Of a stretch of 64,000 nt of DNA, positions 8,055 through 18,313 are shown piece by piece (position 1 is the first letter of the stretch; each line of letters starts with the position of its first letter). The translations under genes and the position numbers were made by a program. The stretch covers positions 82,577 to 146,576 of the forward strand of contig NZ_FNHW01000004.1 in NCBI RefSeq assembly GCF_900103485.1, given 5' to 3'. The DNA comes from Fictibacillus solisalsi. GTDB taxonomy: Bacteria; Bacillota; Bacilli; Bacillales; Fictibacillaceae. The notes under the pieces are model-generated. The model did not search any database and was not told where the DNA came from. It was given only the letters and a program-made list of their open reading frames with translations.

Positions 8055-8667
8055 TATGCAACACCATCCCTGTTAAATACACGGCGGTAAAGATAAAGAT
8101 CCACACCACGTCAAGGAAGTGCCAGTAAAGACTTGAAATAAAGACTTTAGCAGACGTTTGAGGTGTTAGTCCCCGTCTTGCCACCTGTATCAAGATTAAG
8201 GTAATCCAAGCGATACCCATTGTTACGTGCAGTCCGTGTGTTCCTACAATAACGAAGAAACCGGACCAGAATGCGCTCGTACCAATAGCAGCGCCCTCAT
8301 GCACATATGTTACAAACTCGTAGATCTCATAGCCAAGGAATCCTGCACCCAAGGCCAATGTGATGATCATCCAAATAAATAAACCCTTTCGATTGCGGCG
8401 TCGCATTTCGTGAATTGCGATACCGCACGTGAAACTACTTGTCAGTAGAAGGAAAGTTTCAATCAACACACCTTTTAATTCAAAAAGCTCATGTGGGGTT
8501 GGCCCGTCACCTGTTCTGTACATTAAAACCAGGTACGTTGCAAACAGCGTTGAAAACAACGCGATCTCCGCCCCAAGGAAAACCCAGAAACCGAGGATGT
8601 TCAGGCGCCCGGTCTCTGACTGATATTCTAAAGGCGTGTTATGATCGTGTACTTCTGCATGTGCCAT
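8047..8667 (-). CDS. qoxC: Cytochrome aa3-600 menaquinol oxidase subunit III
   Basis: A 206-residue subunit III with five predicted membrane helices, the short form seen in quinol oxidases. WVFLGAEIALFSTLFATYLV and HGLHVTMGIAWI are typical of the COX3/CyoC family. The subunit stabilises the catalytic subunit and its proton entry. The N-terminus (AHAEVHDHN) is hydrophilic. A GGAGGCG ribosome site precedes the ATG at 8667, and the gene lies 14 nt after qoxB, clearly in one operon. Confidence 0.95.
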   Translation of the reverse strand: MAHAEVHDHNTPLEYQSETGRLNILGFWVFLGAEIALFSTLFATYLVLMYRTGDGPTPHELFELKGVLIETFLLLTSSFTCGIAIHEMRRRNRKGLFIWMIITLALGAGFLGYEIYEFVTYVHEGAAIGTSAFWSGFFVIVGTHGLHVTMGIAWITLILIQVARRGLTPQTSAKVFISSLYWHFLDVVWIFIFTAVYLTGMVLHNG

Positions 8668-8681
8668 TGTTCACGCCTCCT

Positions 8682-10625
8682 TTAAACGGTTAACCGTTCC
8701 GTTTCTTTTATTTCTTCTTCACTTACATAGTATCCTTCGTTTTTATCGAATGAGCGGATGATCAAGGTAATAAACACACCGATCAAACCAACAATACCCA
8801 TCCAATACCATTCAAATACTAAACCGAAACCTGCGACAAAGAAGAAGGAAGCCATAAAGAATGGAACTCCTGAATTGTCCGGCATGTGGATCTTTTTGAT
8901 GTCCTCAATCTTCGGTTTAAGATTTACATTATTACGTTTCATTTTAATCAACGGATCAAAGGAATCTACTGTTGGAGTTACCGCAAAGTTATAATGCGGC
9001 GGTACGGCAGAAGTGGTTGCCCATTCAAGCGTACGTCCAAGACCCCAAGAATCGCCTGTATTTTCTCGCTCCGAATAACGGAAGCTGTAGTAGAAGTTGT
9101 AAACAAGAATCAAGAACGCGATACCCATCAAGAATCCACCAACAGTGGAGAGCATGTTCATGTTACCCCAGCCTGATGCAGCGCTGTATGTGTAAACACG
9201 GCGCGGCATTCCATCAAGACCAAGAATGAACTGCGGGATGAAACATACGTTAAAGCCAATGTTAAATACCCAGAATACCCATTTTCCAATACGCTCGTTC
9301 AGCTTGTAGCCAAACATTTTCGGATACCAGAAAATAAGTCCTGCAAAACATGAGAATACGGTACCCGCGATCAATACATAGTGGAAGTGGGCAACCAGGA
9401 AGTACGTGTTATGGTACTGGTAGTCTGCTGCAGCCATCGCAAGCATAACCCCTGTAACCCCACCAATGACAAAGTTCACGATAAAGCCAAGTGACCAAAG
9501 CATTGGTGTCGTAAAGGAAATCTTACCTTTGTACATCGTAAACAGCCAGTTGAAGATCTTGATACCGGTTGGAATACCGATGATCATTGTTGTGATGGAG
9601 AATACTGAGTTAACAAGCTCTCCTTGACCCATGGTAAAGAAGTGGTGAACCCAAACCAAGAAGCTGTAACCTGCGATAATAACCATTGCCCAAATCATTG
9701 CTTTGTAACCAAAAATCGTTTTGCGGGAGAACGCACTGATAATTTCCGAGAACATACCAAAAGCAGGAAGAACAACAATGTATACTTCCGGATGGCCCCA
9801 TAACCAGAAAAGGTTCGCCCATAGCATATCCATTCCAGCCCCTTGAAGGGTAAAGAAATGGGCACCGAATAAACGGTCAAATGTCATAAGTGCAAGCGCC
9901 ACTGTAAGGATAGGGAACGCAAACACGATGATAATCATAGTGATCAATGCAGACCAGGTGAATACAGGCATTCTGAACAATGTCATACCAGGCGCACGCA
10001 TTTTGAGAATCGTCACAAGGAAGTTAATACCCGTTAACAGGGTACCAATCCCGGCAATCTGCAGTCCGAGCAAGTAGTAGTTCTGACCCGGCCCGGGACT
10101 TAATTCATTACCGGCAAGCGGCATATAGCTTGTCCAGCCGGCAGATGGTGATCCCCCGATAACGAAGGAGATGTTGAACAGCATTGCACCGATAAAGAAT
10201 GTCCAGAAGCTGACAGCATTCAGATAGGGGAATGCTACATCACGTGCTCCGATTTGAAGCGGAATAACGACGTTGATAAGTCCAATCAAGAACGGCATCG
10301 CCATGAAGATGATCATGATGGTACCGTGTGTTGTAAAGATTTCGTTATAGTGCTGTGAATCCAAAAACTTGGAATCCGGTGTAGCAAGCTGTACACGCAT
10401 GAGCAAAGCATCGACTCCGCCGCGGAACAGCATGAGTACTGCGGAAGCGATGTACATAATTCCCAGCTTCTTATGGTCAACGGTAGTGAGCCATTCCGTC
10501 CATAGCCACTTCCATTTTTTAAAATATGTTAAGTAGAATAGGATTCCGATAACTGTTAAAACGATAGAGACGTCCGCACCATAAATCAGCGGGTCCCCCG
10601 TAACAAAAAATTCATCCCATTTCAT
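8682..10625 (-). CDS. qoxB: Cytochrome aa3-600 menaquinol oxidase subunit I
   Basis: The 647-residue catalytic heme-copper subunit. It reduces oxygen to water and pumps protons. Visible landmarks are [18 protein letters not shown] (a heme a ligand His), [15 protein letters not shown] (CuB His with the His-Tyr crosslink pair), VHHFFTMG (two CuB His) and [15 protein letters not shown] (heme ligands). The long form with extra N- and C-terminal helices is typical of quinol oxidase subunit I. An AGGAGG site precedes the ATG. It lies between qoxA and qoxC. Confidence 0.97.
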   Translation of the reverse strand: MKWDEFFVTGDPLIYGADVSIVLTVIGILFYLTYFKKWKWLWTEWLTTVDHKKLGIMYIASAVLMLFRGGVDALLMRVQLATPDSKFLDSQHYNEIFTTHGTIMIIFMAMPFLIGLINVVIPLQIGARDVAFPYLNAVSFWTFFIGAMLFNISFVIGGSPSAGWTSYMPLAGNELSPGPGQNYYLLGLQIAGIGTLLTGINFLVTILKMRAPGMTLFRMPVFTWSALITMIIIVFAFPILTVALALMTFDRLFGAHFFTLQGAGMDMLWANLFWLWGHPEVYIVVLPAFGMFSEIISAFSRKTIFGYKAMIWAMVIIAGYSFLVWVHHFFTMGQGELVNSVFSITTMIIGIPTGIKIFNWLFTMYKGKISFTTPMLWSLGFIVNFVIGGVTGVMLAMAAADYQYHNTYFLVAHFHYVLIAGTVFSCFAGLIFWYPKMFGYKLNERIGKWVFWVFNIGFNVCFIPQFILGLDGMPRRVYTYSAASGWGNMNMLSTVGGFLMGIAFLILVYNFYYSFRYSERENTGDSWGLGRTLEWATTSAVPPHYNFAVTPTVDSFDPLIKMKRNNVNLKPKIEDIKKIHMPDNSGVPFFMASFFFVAGFGLVFEWYWMGIVGLIGVFITLIIRSFDKNEGYYVSEEEIKETERLTV

Positions 10626-10643
10626 AATTTAGTGCCTCCTCTA

Positions 10644-11597
10644 TTAATGGGAATGAGATTCCCCATGAGAGTCAGATTCCGGCTTGTTCGCATCTTTCTG
10701 TTTGGATCCATGCGGATTTTGCGGAACCTCGCCTAAACGCTCACGAGTCTTCACTGCATAGTCTGCTTCTTTAGCATGATCTACCCATTTTAAATGTGTT
10801 GACGAGAATGTCATTTTCTTTGCTTCACCTTGAACCATTAATTGATCATATTGCTTTTTGGTCAACTTAGGCGCCTTGCTTTTTGTATCCTTCGCCCATT
10901 TGTCGAACTCGCTTTGAGTAACGGAATGCACATCAAAAATCTGGTGAGCAAATCCTTCACCATTAAAGTTTGAGTTTCTGCCGGAGAATGTTCCGGTATG
11001 GTCGGCTTGTAAGTATAATTTCGTTTCCATGCCGGCCATGGCATATTTTTGTCCTCCAAGTTCTGGAACCCAGAATGAAGACATTGAATCTGCAGAGGTC
11101 AATTTAAACTGAACCGGACGGTCTTTAGGAATATTAATGTAGTTGACCGTTTCAATGCCCTGCTCCGGATAGGAGAAGATCCATTTCCAGTTTACTGCTG
11201 TAGCTGTAATAACAAGAGGTTCCTTCTTCTGGCCTGAAGCAGAGACCGGCACCTTCTCGACATCATAAATCGACTTAACCGTCGGAATGGCCAGGGCGAT
11301 GATAATCAAAATAGGGATAACTGTCCAGATCGTTTCAAGCTTTTTGCTTCCATGCTGATCCGGTTCATAGTTATCATCGTTCTTTCTGTCGCGGTATTTA
11401 ATAACGATGAATGTGAATAAGACATATACCACTACACAAATAAGTGCCATAAAGCCAATAGAGTAAAGAATAAGATCCTTCTGTTGCGCAGCAACAGGCC
11501 CTTTAGGATCAAGAACTATATAATTACTGCATCCGCCCAAAAAGAAAACGGACAGCAAAAGTCCCAACGCAAAAAACGGTTTAAACCGCTTAAACAC
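10644..11597 (-). CDS. qoxA: Cytochrome aa3-600 menaquinol oxidase subunit II, lipoprotein
   Basis: Subunit II, 317 residues from the GTG at 11597, which has AAGGTGG 5 nt upstream; the frame is open to 11723 but the signal sequence fits the GTG. LLLSVFFLGGC is a lipobox, so the mature protein is a lipoprotein, followed by two membrane helices and a cupredoxin domain. The CuA ligands (Cys-x3-Cys) are absent: the equivalent stretch reads GRNSNFNGEGFAHQIF. There is also no CxxCH haem site. This shows a quinol oxidase and not cytochrome c oxidase CtaC. The C-terminus ends in a His-rich tail (SHGESHSH). Confidence 0.95.
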   Translation of the reverse strand: MFKRFKPFFALGLLLSVFFLGGCSNYIVLDPKGPVAAQQKDLILYSIGFMALICVVVYVLFTFIVIKYRDRKNDDNYEPDQHGSKKLETIWTVIPILIIIALAIPTVKSIYDVEKVPVSASGQKKEPLVITATAVNWKWIFSYPEQGIETVNYINIPKDRPVQFKLTSADSMSSFWVPELGGQKYAMAGMETKLYLQADHTGTFSGRNSNFNGEGFAHQIFDVHSVTQSEFDKWAKDTKSKAPKLTKKQYDQLMVQGEAKKMTFSSTHLKWVDHAKEADYAVKTRERLGEVPQNPHGSKQKDANKPESDSHGESHSH

Positions 11598-11998
11598 TAG
11601 GCCCACCTTCCTTCCTTTCAACATCGTTGTGAGAATTCTCACTGCAAAATAACTAACATTGTGCTTTTGTTCACATAATACCAAATTTCCACCAAAAATA
11701 GATACCCTTTTATAAACTGTCATAAGTTCTTCAACTAAATTTCACGACTTCATCACATATTTTTCAAAGAATGTTCATATTTCTGGGATTTCCTTCTTAC
11801 GCTTCCATTTCCGAATTATTTCCATACGCAAGAAAAGAAAAAGCCGCCGTCTGCGGCGACTCTTTTAAGTTCTAACCTTGTTATTTCCCTCTGCGTTTCA
11901 TATTAAACCACTTCTAAAAAATAATTTCAACACTTAAGTTTTGCCATTCACATTCTTATTTTTGTCCATTTTCAATCCTATATCCATCCAATGGATTA
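11598..11998. other. Intergenic region between qoxA and the helicase gene
   Basis: Qox regulatory DNA lies in 11598-11760, including a minus-strand TATTAT about 80 nt upstream of qoxA. I found no gene here. The terminator for the helicase gene is at 11833-11860. Confidence 0.4.
11833..11860 (-). terminator. Probable terminator downstream of DEAD-box helicase gene
   Basis: GCCGC (11843-11847) and GCGGC (11853-11857) form a short GC-rich stem, followed on the minus strand by TTTTTCTTTTC. It lies about 140 nt after the stop codon. Confidence 0.55.
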
Positions 11999-13198
11999 TT
12001 ATCTGCGCGGATGTTTATTTTTTGATAATCTGCGGGGGTTTTGGCTTCCCTTTTTTTCTTCGGATGACTTATCCTTCTTTCGTTCCGGCTTTTCCAGCAC
12101 TTGCTTTTGGATCGACTGCCGGATTCCTTTTTCGATCAGTTCCAGATATTTTTTATCTTTTGGGGCGACCAGGGTAATTGCCAGTCCCTTGCTTCCGGCA
12201 CGCCCTGTACGTCCGATCCGGTGGATGTAGCTTTCAGTATCATGGGGGATATCATAGTTGATCACATGAGTAACGCCCTCGACGTCCAGTCCCCGTGCCG
12301 CCACATCGGTTGCAATAAGAAAACGGGTCTCTCCCTGCCTGAAACGCTGCATTGCCGCTTCCCGCTTGGCCTGTGAAAGATCGCCGTGCAGTTCATCCGC
12401 TTCCAACCCTGCTTCCCGCAAGGCTTCAAATAATTTGCTGACCCTTCGTTTCGTGCGGCAAAAAATGATCGCCAAATATGGACGGTGCATCCGAATCAGT
12501 TTTTTTAAGTCATCCTGCCTGGACCGGTCTGTAGTTTCTATTACCCGCTGTCTGATTTCTTTTACAGTGATTTCCTTTTTTCGTATGGAAATCTCTTTCG
12601 GTTTTTTTAAATAAGTTTCTGCGAGTTTTACAATCTCAGGGGGCATCGTAGCGGAAAAGAGCATCGTTTGGCGCTCTTTCGATGTCTGCCGGATAATTTC
12701 TTCCACATCCTCAAGGAATCCGATATGAAGCATCTGGTCGGCTTCATCGAGAACAAGCATGGAGGTTTGCGATAAATCCACGGTTTCCCTCCTGACATGG
12801 TCCAGAAGGCGGCCGGGTGTAGCAATGATGATTTGAACGCTTCCGCCAAGCTTATGGATTTGCGCTACGACATCCTGTCCTCCATATACGGATAAAACGT
12901 CGATGCCCATTGGTTCACTTAATTTTTTTACTTCCTCCGCCACTTGGATGGCCAGTTCTCTTGTTGGTGCCACAATCAATGCTTGTACATTTTTGACTTC
13001 CGGATCAATCCGCTGCAGAACCGGCAGTGCAAATGCCATGGTTTTTCCTGTTCCGGTCTGTGACTTGGCGATCACATCCGTTCCCTCCAACAGGAGGGGG
13101 ATTACCTGATCCTGAACCGGCGTCGGCTCGTAAATCCCCTGGTTCTTCAATGATTCTAAAAGCCGGGGGTTCAGCTTCATGGAGTTAAAATCAGCCAT
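11999..13198 (-). CDS. DEAD-box ATP-dependent RNA helicase
   Basis: A 399-residue helicase with all motifs in order: Q motif (YEPTPVQDQ), I (AKSQTGTGKT), Ia (PTRELA), GG, Ib (TPGRLLD), II (DEAD), III (SAT), IV (IIFCRTK), V (ATDVAARGLD) and VI (HRIGRTGRAG). It is a minimal helicase: after the second RecA domain only about 40 basic residues follow, so neither the RNA-binding domain of DbpA/YxiN nor a long CshA-type tail is present. It probably unwinds short RNA duplexes in ribosome assembly or mRNA turnover. I cannot assign it to CshB or CshC (YfmL) with certainty. It has its own ribosome site (AAAGGAG) and appears monocistronic. Confidence 0.93.
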   Translation of the reverse strand: MADFNSMKLNPRLLESLKNQGIYEPTPVQDQVIPLLLEGTDVIAKSQTGTGKTMAFALPVLQRIDPEVKNVQALIVAPTRELAIQVAEEVKKLSEPMGIDVLSVYGGQDVVAQIHKLGGSVQIIIATPGRLLDHVRRETVDLSQTSMLVLDEADQMLHIGFLEDVEEIIRQTSKERQTMLFSATMPPEIVKLAETYLKKPKEISIRKKEITVKEIRQRVIETTDRSRQDDLKKLIRMHRPYLAIIFCRTKRRVSKLFEALREAGLEADELHGDLSQAKREAAMQRFRQGETRFLIATDVAARGLDVEGVTHVINYDIPHDTESYIHRIGRTGRAGSKGLAITLVAPKDKKYLELIEKGIRQSIQKQVLEKPERKKDKSSEEKKGSQNPRRLSKNKHPRR

Positions 13199-13221
13199 TT
13201 ATGTACTCCTTTCCGTTCAAA

Positions 13222-13250
13222 AAAGGAAGCCAGTTCAGGCTTCCTTTTTC
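13222..13250 (-). terminator. Terminator of the kbl-tdh operon
   Basis: GGAAGCC (13225-13231) and GGCTTCC (13238-13244) flank a 6-nt loop; on the minus strand the stem is followed by TTTTTT. Confidence 0.8.
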
Positions 13251-13259
13251 TTTATTATT

Positions 13260-14222
13260 TTAATTTGCCACTTTGTTGTTCAGCTTATCAGTAAGCTTTG
13301 ACAGCATATCTGCTGTCATTTTATCTAAATTATAGTCTGTTTTAAAGCCCCATTCATTGGCAGCAGCAGATGAATCGATATGGTTCGGCCAGCTCTCGGC
13401 AATCGCCTGTCTGATTGGATCCACCTCATAATCCATCGTAAAGGAAGGCATCTGCTTTTTAATCGATGCTGCGATTTGTTCCGGTTCGACGCTCATGGCC
13501 GACACATTAAACGAATTGCGGTGCATCAGCTTAGAAGGGTCTGCTTCCATGAGGTTGATGATCGCATTCAAGGCATCCGGCATATACATCATATCCATGT
13601 AGGTTTCTGCATCAATAAAAGAGGTATAGCTTCCTTTGCGTACCGCTTCGTAATAAATTTCGACCGCATAATCAGTTGTTCCACCTCCAGGAGGTGTTAC
13701 ATATGAAATCAATCCTGGGAAACGCAGACCCCGTGTATCCAGTCCAAACTTGTGATAATAATAATCACAGAGCAGCTCGCCAGCTACTTTATTGACACCG
13801 TACATTGTGGTTGGACGCTGAATCGTATCCTGCGGTGTCTGGTCCTTCGGTGTAGACGGGCCAAAAGCGCCAATGGAACTTGGCGTGAAGAACTGGCAGT
13901 TCATTTCTTTGGCCACTTCCAACGCATTCACCAGCCCACCCATATTCAGGTTCCATGCGAGCAGAGGTTTTGCTTCTGCAGTGGCAGACAGCAGGGCTGC
14001 TAGGTGGATAATGGTATCCGCCTGATGTTTTTTCGTAATGCTTGCCATTGCTTGCGGATCGGTAACGTCAAGCACTTCAAATGGTCCCGAATGGACGACC
14101 GCGCTGTCGGTTTTACGGATATCCGTTGCAATAACATTGTCATTTCCATATATTTTACGGGCATGCATGACCAGCTCTGAACCGATTTGGCCAAGCGCCC
14201 CTGTAATCAGAATCTTCTTCAT
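13260..14222 (-). CDS. SDR-type L-threonine 3-dehydrogenase (NAD-dependent epimerase family)
   Basis: An extended short-chain dehydrogenase of 320 residues with the Rossmann motif [15 protein letters not shown] at the N-terminus, the catalytic Tyr/Lys in [14 protein letters not shown], and the insertion [16 protein letters not shown] seen in epimerase-like threonine dehydrogenases. It should oxidise L-threonine to 2-amino-3-ketobutyrate with NAD. The gene lies 33 nt after kbl, whose product cleaves that intermediate. In B. subtilis the kbl partner is a zinc MDR-type Tdh, so this is a non-homologous replacement. Three ATGs in a row follow GGAGG; the third (14222) has the best spacing. Confidence 0.88.
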   Translation of the reverse strand: MKKILITGALGQIGSELVMHARKIYGNDNVIATDIRKTDSAVVHSGPFEVLDVTDPQAMASITKKHQADTIIHLAALLSATAEAKPLLAWNLNMGGLVNALEVAKEMNCQFFTPSSIGAFGPSTPKDQTPQDTIQRPTTMYGVNKVAGELLCDYYYHKFGLDTRGLRFPGLISYVTPPGGGTTDYAVEIYYEAVRKGSYTSFIDAETYMDMMYMPDALNAIINLMEADPSKLMHRNSFNVSAMSVEPEQIAASIKKQMPSFTMDYEVDPIRQAIAESWPNHIDSSAAANEWGFKTDYNLDKMTADMLSKLTDKLNNKVAN

Positions 14223-14255
14223 CATCATTCCTCCAAATCTAAGCCGGCTGTGCGA

Positions 14256-15449
14256 TCAGGAGATAATCCCCATCTGCTTGCCGACTTTTTCGTAAATGGC
14301 AAGAGCTTGGTCGAGCATTTCCTTCGTATGGGCCGCAGTAGGCATATTTCTTACTCGGCCAGTCCCTCTTGGTACGGTAGGAAAAACAATGGATTTGGCA
14401 TATACGCCTTCTTCGTTCAGTTTTTTACTGAACTCCTGCGTCTTCACTTCATCCCCAACGATGACCGGTGTAATAGGTGTTTCGCTGTTTCCAATATCAA
14501 AACCGAGCTTTTCAAGACCCTGTTTTAAGTATTTGCTGTTTTCCCAAAGGCGTTCCTGCAGTTCTGTGCTGGAAGTCAGGATTTCAATGGCTTTTGTACA
14601 AGCGGCCACATCTCCCGGAGTAAGGGAGGTGGAGAATAGGAATGGACGGCTTCTGACTTTGAGCCAGTCGATCAAATCCTTCTTGCCGGCTACATATCCG
14701 CCGACCACACCTATTGCCTTTGAAAGTGTACCAATTTGGAAATCTACTCGGTCAGACAGCCCAAAGTGCTTCACCGTTCCTGCGCCATTGCCAAGCACGC
14801 CAGAACCGTGGGCATCATCCACATACGTAATCAGGTCAAATTCTTCTGCAATTTCAACGATTTCAGGCAGCTTGGCAATATCTCCGTCCATGGAGAAAAC
14901 ACCGTCCGTAATGACCATGATTTTGTTATATAAGCCGGATTCCTTGGCTTCTTTCGCTTTCGCACGAAGATCGTCCATGTCGGAATGGTTGACCCGGATA
15001 ATCTTTGCTTTTGATAAACGGCAACCGTCGATAATGGAAGCATGGTTTAGTTCATCAGAAAGGATTGCGTCATTTTTATCCATGACAGCAGAGATTGCAG
15101 CCATGTTGCAGTTGAAACCGGACTGATAAGCGATTGCGGCTTCCGTATGTTTGAATTCAGCCAGCTTCTCTTCAAGCTTCAAATGAAGCTCCATCGTACC
15201 ATTGATGGTACGCACTGCCCCTGCACCTACACCATATTCGTCAATGGCCTCTTTGGCAGCGTTCTTCAGGCGCTCATCTGTCGCCAATCCAAGATAGTTG
15301 TTGGAAGAGAGGTTAATCAATTCGTTTCCGCCAACCTTGATGACCGGTCCGTTCGCACTTTGAAGCGGATCAATCACGTTATAAAGCCCTTTTTCTTTTA
15401 GATCTCCAAGGTTTTCCTGTAAAAATTGGTCCAGTACATGACTTGACAT
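14256..15449 (-). CDS. kbl: 2-amino-3-ketobutyrate CoA ligase (glycine C-acetyltransferase)
   Basis: A 397-residue fold-type I PLP enzyme of the alpha-oxoamine synthase family. The PLP lysine is K244 in [20 protein letters not shown] carries the cofactor-binding Asp and His, and [20 protein letters not shown] is typical of Kbl. It converts 2-amino-3-ketobutyrate and CoA to glycine and acetyl-CoA. Together with the dehydrogenase downstream it forms a two-gene threonine catabolic operon. AAAGGAGAG lies upstream of the ATG. Related enzymes (8-amino-7-oxononanoate synthase) are a less likely alternative given the partner gene. Confidence 0.93.
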   Translation of the reverse strand: MSSHVLDQFLQENLGDLKEKGLYNVIDPLQSANGPVIKVGGNELINLSSNNYLGLATDERLKNAAKEAIDEYGVGAGAVRTINGTMELHLKLEEKLAEFKHTEAAIAYQSGFNCNMAAISAVMDKNDAILSDELNHASIIDGCRLSKAKIIRVNHSDMDDLRAKAKEAKESGLYNKIMVITDGVFSMDGDIAKLPEIVEIAEEFDLITYVDDAHGSGVLGNGAGTVKHFGLSDRVDFQIGTLSKAIGVVGGYVAGKKDLIDWLKVRSRPFLFSTSLTPGDVAACTKAIEILTSSTELQERLWENSKYLKQGLEKLGFDIGNSETPITPVIVGDEVKTQEFSKKLNEEGVYAKSIVFPTVPRGTGRVRNMPTAAHTKEMLDQALAIYEKVGKQMGIIS

Positions 15450-15829
15450 ACATTACTCTCCTTTCATGGATAAAAAAATTGTTATGTGAGTCTGAACAAA
15501 TGTACACGTGGTAAAGACACTTTTATTCAGAATTTAGCCAGTGATGATAAGTATCTCGTTCTTAAATTATATTATCATATTTCGGTTTTGTTTACATCAT
15601 GCGGACAAAATTCACACTTCTCTGTCTACTATTTTATTCCCTGTTTCTCAAGGTTTTATCGGTGAACGCAAAAAAACCGCCGGCATGAAGGTTATGCTGG
15701 CGGTGAATTCTTGTAATCCTATGTTGCTTGTGGGGTAGTTGATTTCCGTTCCAGGATGATCGTTTTCCACGGGGCGTGCGCTGTGCCCCTCGGCGCAATG
15801 GCTATGAGTTTCACCTGTTACGCATATCC
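15450..15829. other. Intergenic region between kbl and liaR
   Basis: The only clear element is the terminator at 15669-15704. No coding sequence with a ribosome site and family match is visible. Confidence 0.4.
15669..15704 (-). terminator. Terminator of the lia operon
   Basis: ACCGCCGGCAT (15676-15686) pairs with ATGCTGGCGGT (15694-15704) with one G-U pair; on the minus strand TTTTTTT follows. It lies about 125 nt after liaR. Confidence 0.75.
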
Positions 15830-16462
15830 TTATTTCACAAGATTATGCTTAAAAGCATAGATGACAGCCTGGGTGCGGTCCTGTACATCGAGTTTGCTTA
15901 AGATGTTGCTTACGTGGACTTTAACGGTTTTCTGGGCGATGAAGAGGGTATCGGCAATTTCCTGGTTGGATTTCCCTTCGGTCATGAGAAGAAGCACCTC
16001 CAATTCACGGCTCGTCAGCTCCTCATGGGGATGCTGCTGGTTTCTTTGCCGCATGCGGTTCATCATTTTGCCTGTCACTTCGGGTTCCAGAACGGATTGG
16101 CCGTAATATGTATTCCGAACAGCATCCGCAATCTCGCTGGCTTTGGAAGTTTTCAGCATATAGCTTACCGCACCGGCTTCTATGGCGGGATACACTTTTT
16201 CATCATCCAGAAAACTGGTGACAATAATGATTTTGGCTTCCGGCCATTGTTCGATAATCTTTTTGGTTGCTTCGATGCCATCCATTTCATTCATGACAAG
16301 ATCCATCAAGATCACATCCGGACGCAGCTCGAGAGCCAGCTCAACGGCCTTTTTTCCATTTTCCGCCTCACCGACAACGGTCAGGTCCTGCTGGGCAGAA
16401 AGATAGGAAGAAACACCGATCCTCACCATTTCATGATCATCTGCAAACAATACTTTAATCAT
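15830..16462 (-). CDS. liaR: Response regulator LiaR (NarL/FixJ family)
   Basis: A 210-residue regulator: receiver domain with phospho-acceptor D54 in [12 protein letters not shown] and K105 region [12 protein letters not shown], then a LuxR-type helix-turn-helix ([20 protein letters not shown]). It is activated by LiaS upon cell-envelope stress such as lipid II antibiotics and switches on liaIH. The gene overlaps liaS by 8 nt and closes the operon. Assignment as LiaR and not another NarL-type regulator rests on the adjacent liaS, liaF and liaIH genes. Confidence 0.93.
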   Translation of the reverse strand: MIKVLFADDHEMVRIGVSSYLSAQQDLTVVGEAENGKKAVELALELRPDVILMDLVMNEMDGIEATKKIIEQWPEAKIIIVTSFLDDEKVYPAIEAGAVSYMLKTSKASEIADAVRNTYYGQSVLEPEVTGKMMNRMRQRNQQHPHEELTSRELEVLLLMTEGKSNQEIADTLFIAQKTVKVHVSNILSKLDVQDRTQAVIYAFKHNLVK

Positions 16463-17498
16463 TTTGATCCTCCTCCATCGAGATTACGGGTACTTTAACT
16501 TCCAGCCGGGTCCCTTTGTCGGGCAGACTCACCACTTTTAATGTACCGCCAATTTCCAGCGCCCGTTCCTGCATATTTTGCAAACCGTACGAGCCTGCTT
16601 TAAATTCATCAAGTGCAAACCCAACGCCATTGTCGGAGACTCGTAAAATAATGAGACCTTCCCGCTCGATCAGCAAAATCTCCAGCGAGGTAGCTTTTGC
16701 ATGCCTTAGTGTATTGGAAACCGACTCCTGCAAAATTCGGAAAAGATGGTCTTCCACACCTTTATCCAACCGCATGTCTTCAATTTTTTCATGAATGTCA
16801 ATCGGTACTTTTTGGGTTAGTTCATCGAGCAGCTCTTTAATACCTTCCTGCAACGACTTTCCCTTCAAAGCCGCAGGGCGCAGATGGAGCAATAAGGCTC
16901 TCATCTCCAGCTGGGATTGATGAATCATCTGCTCCACCAAATTGAGCTGACGGTTCTCGGGAGCACCAGGATCTTTGGATTCATTGATGGCGGACATCAG
17001 CATGGAGGCGGCAAAGAGCTGCTGGCTGACGGAATCATGCAGTTCCCGTGCCAAACGGTGCCGCTCTCTGGAAATCATTTCCTGAATGACTTTTTCCTGG
17101 TCCTCCGCCTTCTCATTCGCCAGCTTCTGGGATGCTCTTGCCTGCTCGGCAGCATGGCGCTGAACATTTTTCATTCGCTTCCAGAGTGCATCCACCTCTG
17201 TACCCTCGGAAACTACCGGAAGATAAATGGGTCTTCCGTTCTCAATTTCCCGCAGCCCTTCCTCCACCTGCTTCAGCTGCCTGCGTGCAATGATGCCCTG
17301 AAACAAACCAAAAAAACCGCCAATAACAAGGCTCAGGGCAGGAACAACCACTATAAACGGCAGGCTGAACAGATGCTGTTCCCATAAATACGAGACATCA
17401 GGCAGGGGAAACGCCATAAACACAGTAATGAAGATCACTAACATAACCACAAAAGCGATGGCAAGGGACATGACGACACTGCGCATTAACATACTCAT
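16455..17498 (-). CDS. liaS: Sensor histidine kinase LiaS
   Basis: A 347-residue HisKA_3 kinase with two N-terminal membrane helices (about residues 10-32 and 43-66) and a very short extracellular loop, the intramembrane-sensing layout of LiaS/VraS. A HAMP-like linker follows. The phosphorylated His lies in [15 protein letters not shown], and the ATP-binding domain shows VSDNGVGF and GLQNMQERA. It senses envelope damage under negative control by LiaF. Its start overlaps the liaF stop by 4 nt. Confidence 0.93.
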   Translation of the reverse strand: MSMLMRSVVMSLAIAFVVMLVIFITVFMAFPLPDVSYLWEQHLFSLPFIVVVPALSLVIGGFFGLFQGIIARRQLKQVEEGLREIENGRPIYLPVVSEGTEVDALWKRMKNVQRHAAEQARASQKLANEKAEDQEKVIQEMISRERHRLARELHDSVSQQLFAASMLMSAINESKDPGAPENRQLNLVEQMIHQSQLEMRALLLHLRPAALKGKSLQEGIKELLDELTQKVPIDIHEKIEDMRLDKGVEDHLFRILQESVSNTLRHAKATSLEILLIEREGLIILRVSDNGVGFALDEFKAGSYGLQNMQERALEIGGTLKVVSLPDKGTRLEVKVPVISMEEDQND

Positions 17499-18226
17499 GT
17501 CCGCTTCACCTCTAAATCCCCAACCGCCAATGTTGTGATGATCTTAATCCGCTGAGACGCTTCATAATAGTTATCCGTATGGTAGGAGAAAAGCTGATTA
17601 AACACTTTTGGTTCATGAATATCAAAAATGGTCGCGTTGCCTGCCAGCACCGAGTGGTCGACGCTGACCGCCACTTCATATGGAACGAAAATTTTGATAT
17701 TGCCGACAATATTTCGAATCGTGATCACTGACTCACCCTCAGGGAGGACGGTATTGCTTAGGTCAATGACCGTGTCACCGATTCCGCATTGAATATTAAT
17801 GTCTTCCCATTCATACACCTGGTCAGGGGTTTGCTGGGGTCCGTACACAATGTTTTTAAACAAATTCTTTTTTTTAAAGAGTGACTCGGACAGCCTGGAA
17901 TCCGGCTCTTTGATTTCCGGCTTAATCCATGCCGGCCGCTTTTTGTTCTGGTACACCTGAATAAGCAGATAAATGAGAATAGCAACCAGCACAAATTTGA
18001 ACGCCATCATATTCAGCAATGTAACAGCTGCTCCAAACCATCCGCCCCAATAGAGAAGCTTCCCGAATGTCCGAGTCCTTCTTTTTCCGCCAACATAGAT
18101 GCAGCCTGCCATAACGGCAAAAATGAAAATCAGTTCGCCTCCGCGAAAAATAAGTTCAAGAATAAGAAGAAATAGGCCGATCAAAAGTAGCCAGCTGATT
18201 AGATCTGTTTTTTTACCGCTAAACAT
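17495..18226 (-). CDS. liaF: LiaF, membrane inhibitor of the LiaSR system
   Basis: A 243-residue protein: about four hydrophobic segments in the first 90 residues and a C-terminal cytoplasmic domain (from about residue 130) with IQCGIGDTVIDLSNTVLPEG and IRNIVGNIKIFVPYEV, the repeat-like pattern of LiaF/YvqF C-terminal domains. It keeps LiaS in the off state without stress. It is translationally coupled to liaS. B. subtilis has liaG before liaF; here liaH is followed directly by liaF. Confidence 0.92.
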   Translation of the reverse strand: MFSGKKTDLISWLLLIGLFLLILELIFRGGELIFIFAVMAGCIYVGGKRRTRTFGKLLYWGGWFGAAVTLLNMMAFKFVLVAILIYLLIQVYQNKKRPAWIKPEIKEPDSRLSESLFKKKNLFKNIVYGPQQTPDQVYEWEDINIQCGIGDTVIDLSNTVLPEGESVITIRNIVGNIKIFVPYEVAVSVDHSVLAGNATIFDIHEPKVFNQLFSYHTDNYYEASQRIKIITTLAVGDLEVKRT

Positions 18227-18266
18227 GGTGCACCCCCTTCTCGCTCTGTCCCCGGCTCCTGCGTAT

Positions 18267-18300
18267 TTCTAAAAGGCGCAGAGCTCTACGCCTTTTAGAA
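18267..18300 (-). promoter_or_regulatory. Stem-loop between liaH and liaF
   Basis: A perfect 12-bp stem, TTCTAAAAGGCG (18267-18278) with CGCCTTTTAGAA (18289-18300), loop 10 nt, without a T run on the minus strand. It could be a leaky terminator or an RNA-stability hairpin that makes liaIH transcript more abundant than liaFSR. Confidence 0.65.
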
Positions 18301-18313
18301 TATCATTTTTACC

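Noticed and set aside
10644..11597. Cytochrome c oxidase subunit II (ctaC) reading of the subunit II gene
   Set aside because: No CuA cysteines and no CxxCH haem motif; the sequence follows QoxA.
14296..15126. Open 276-codon frame on the plus strand
   Set aside because: Entirely antisense to kbl, low-complexity Ser/Pro-rich translation, no ribosome site; a shadow frame.
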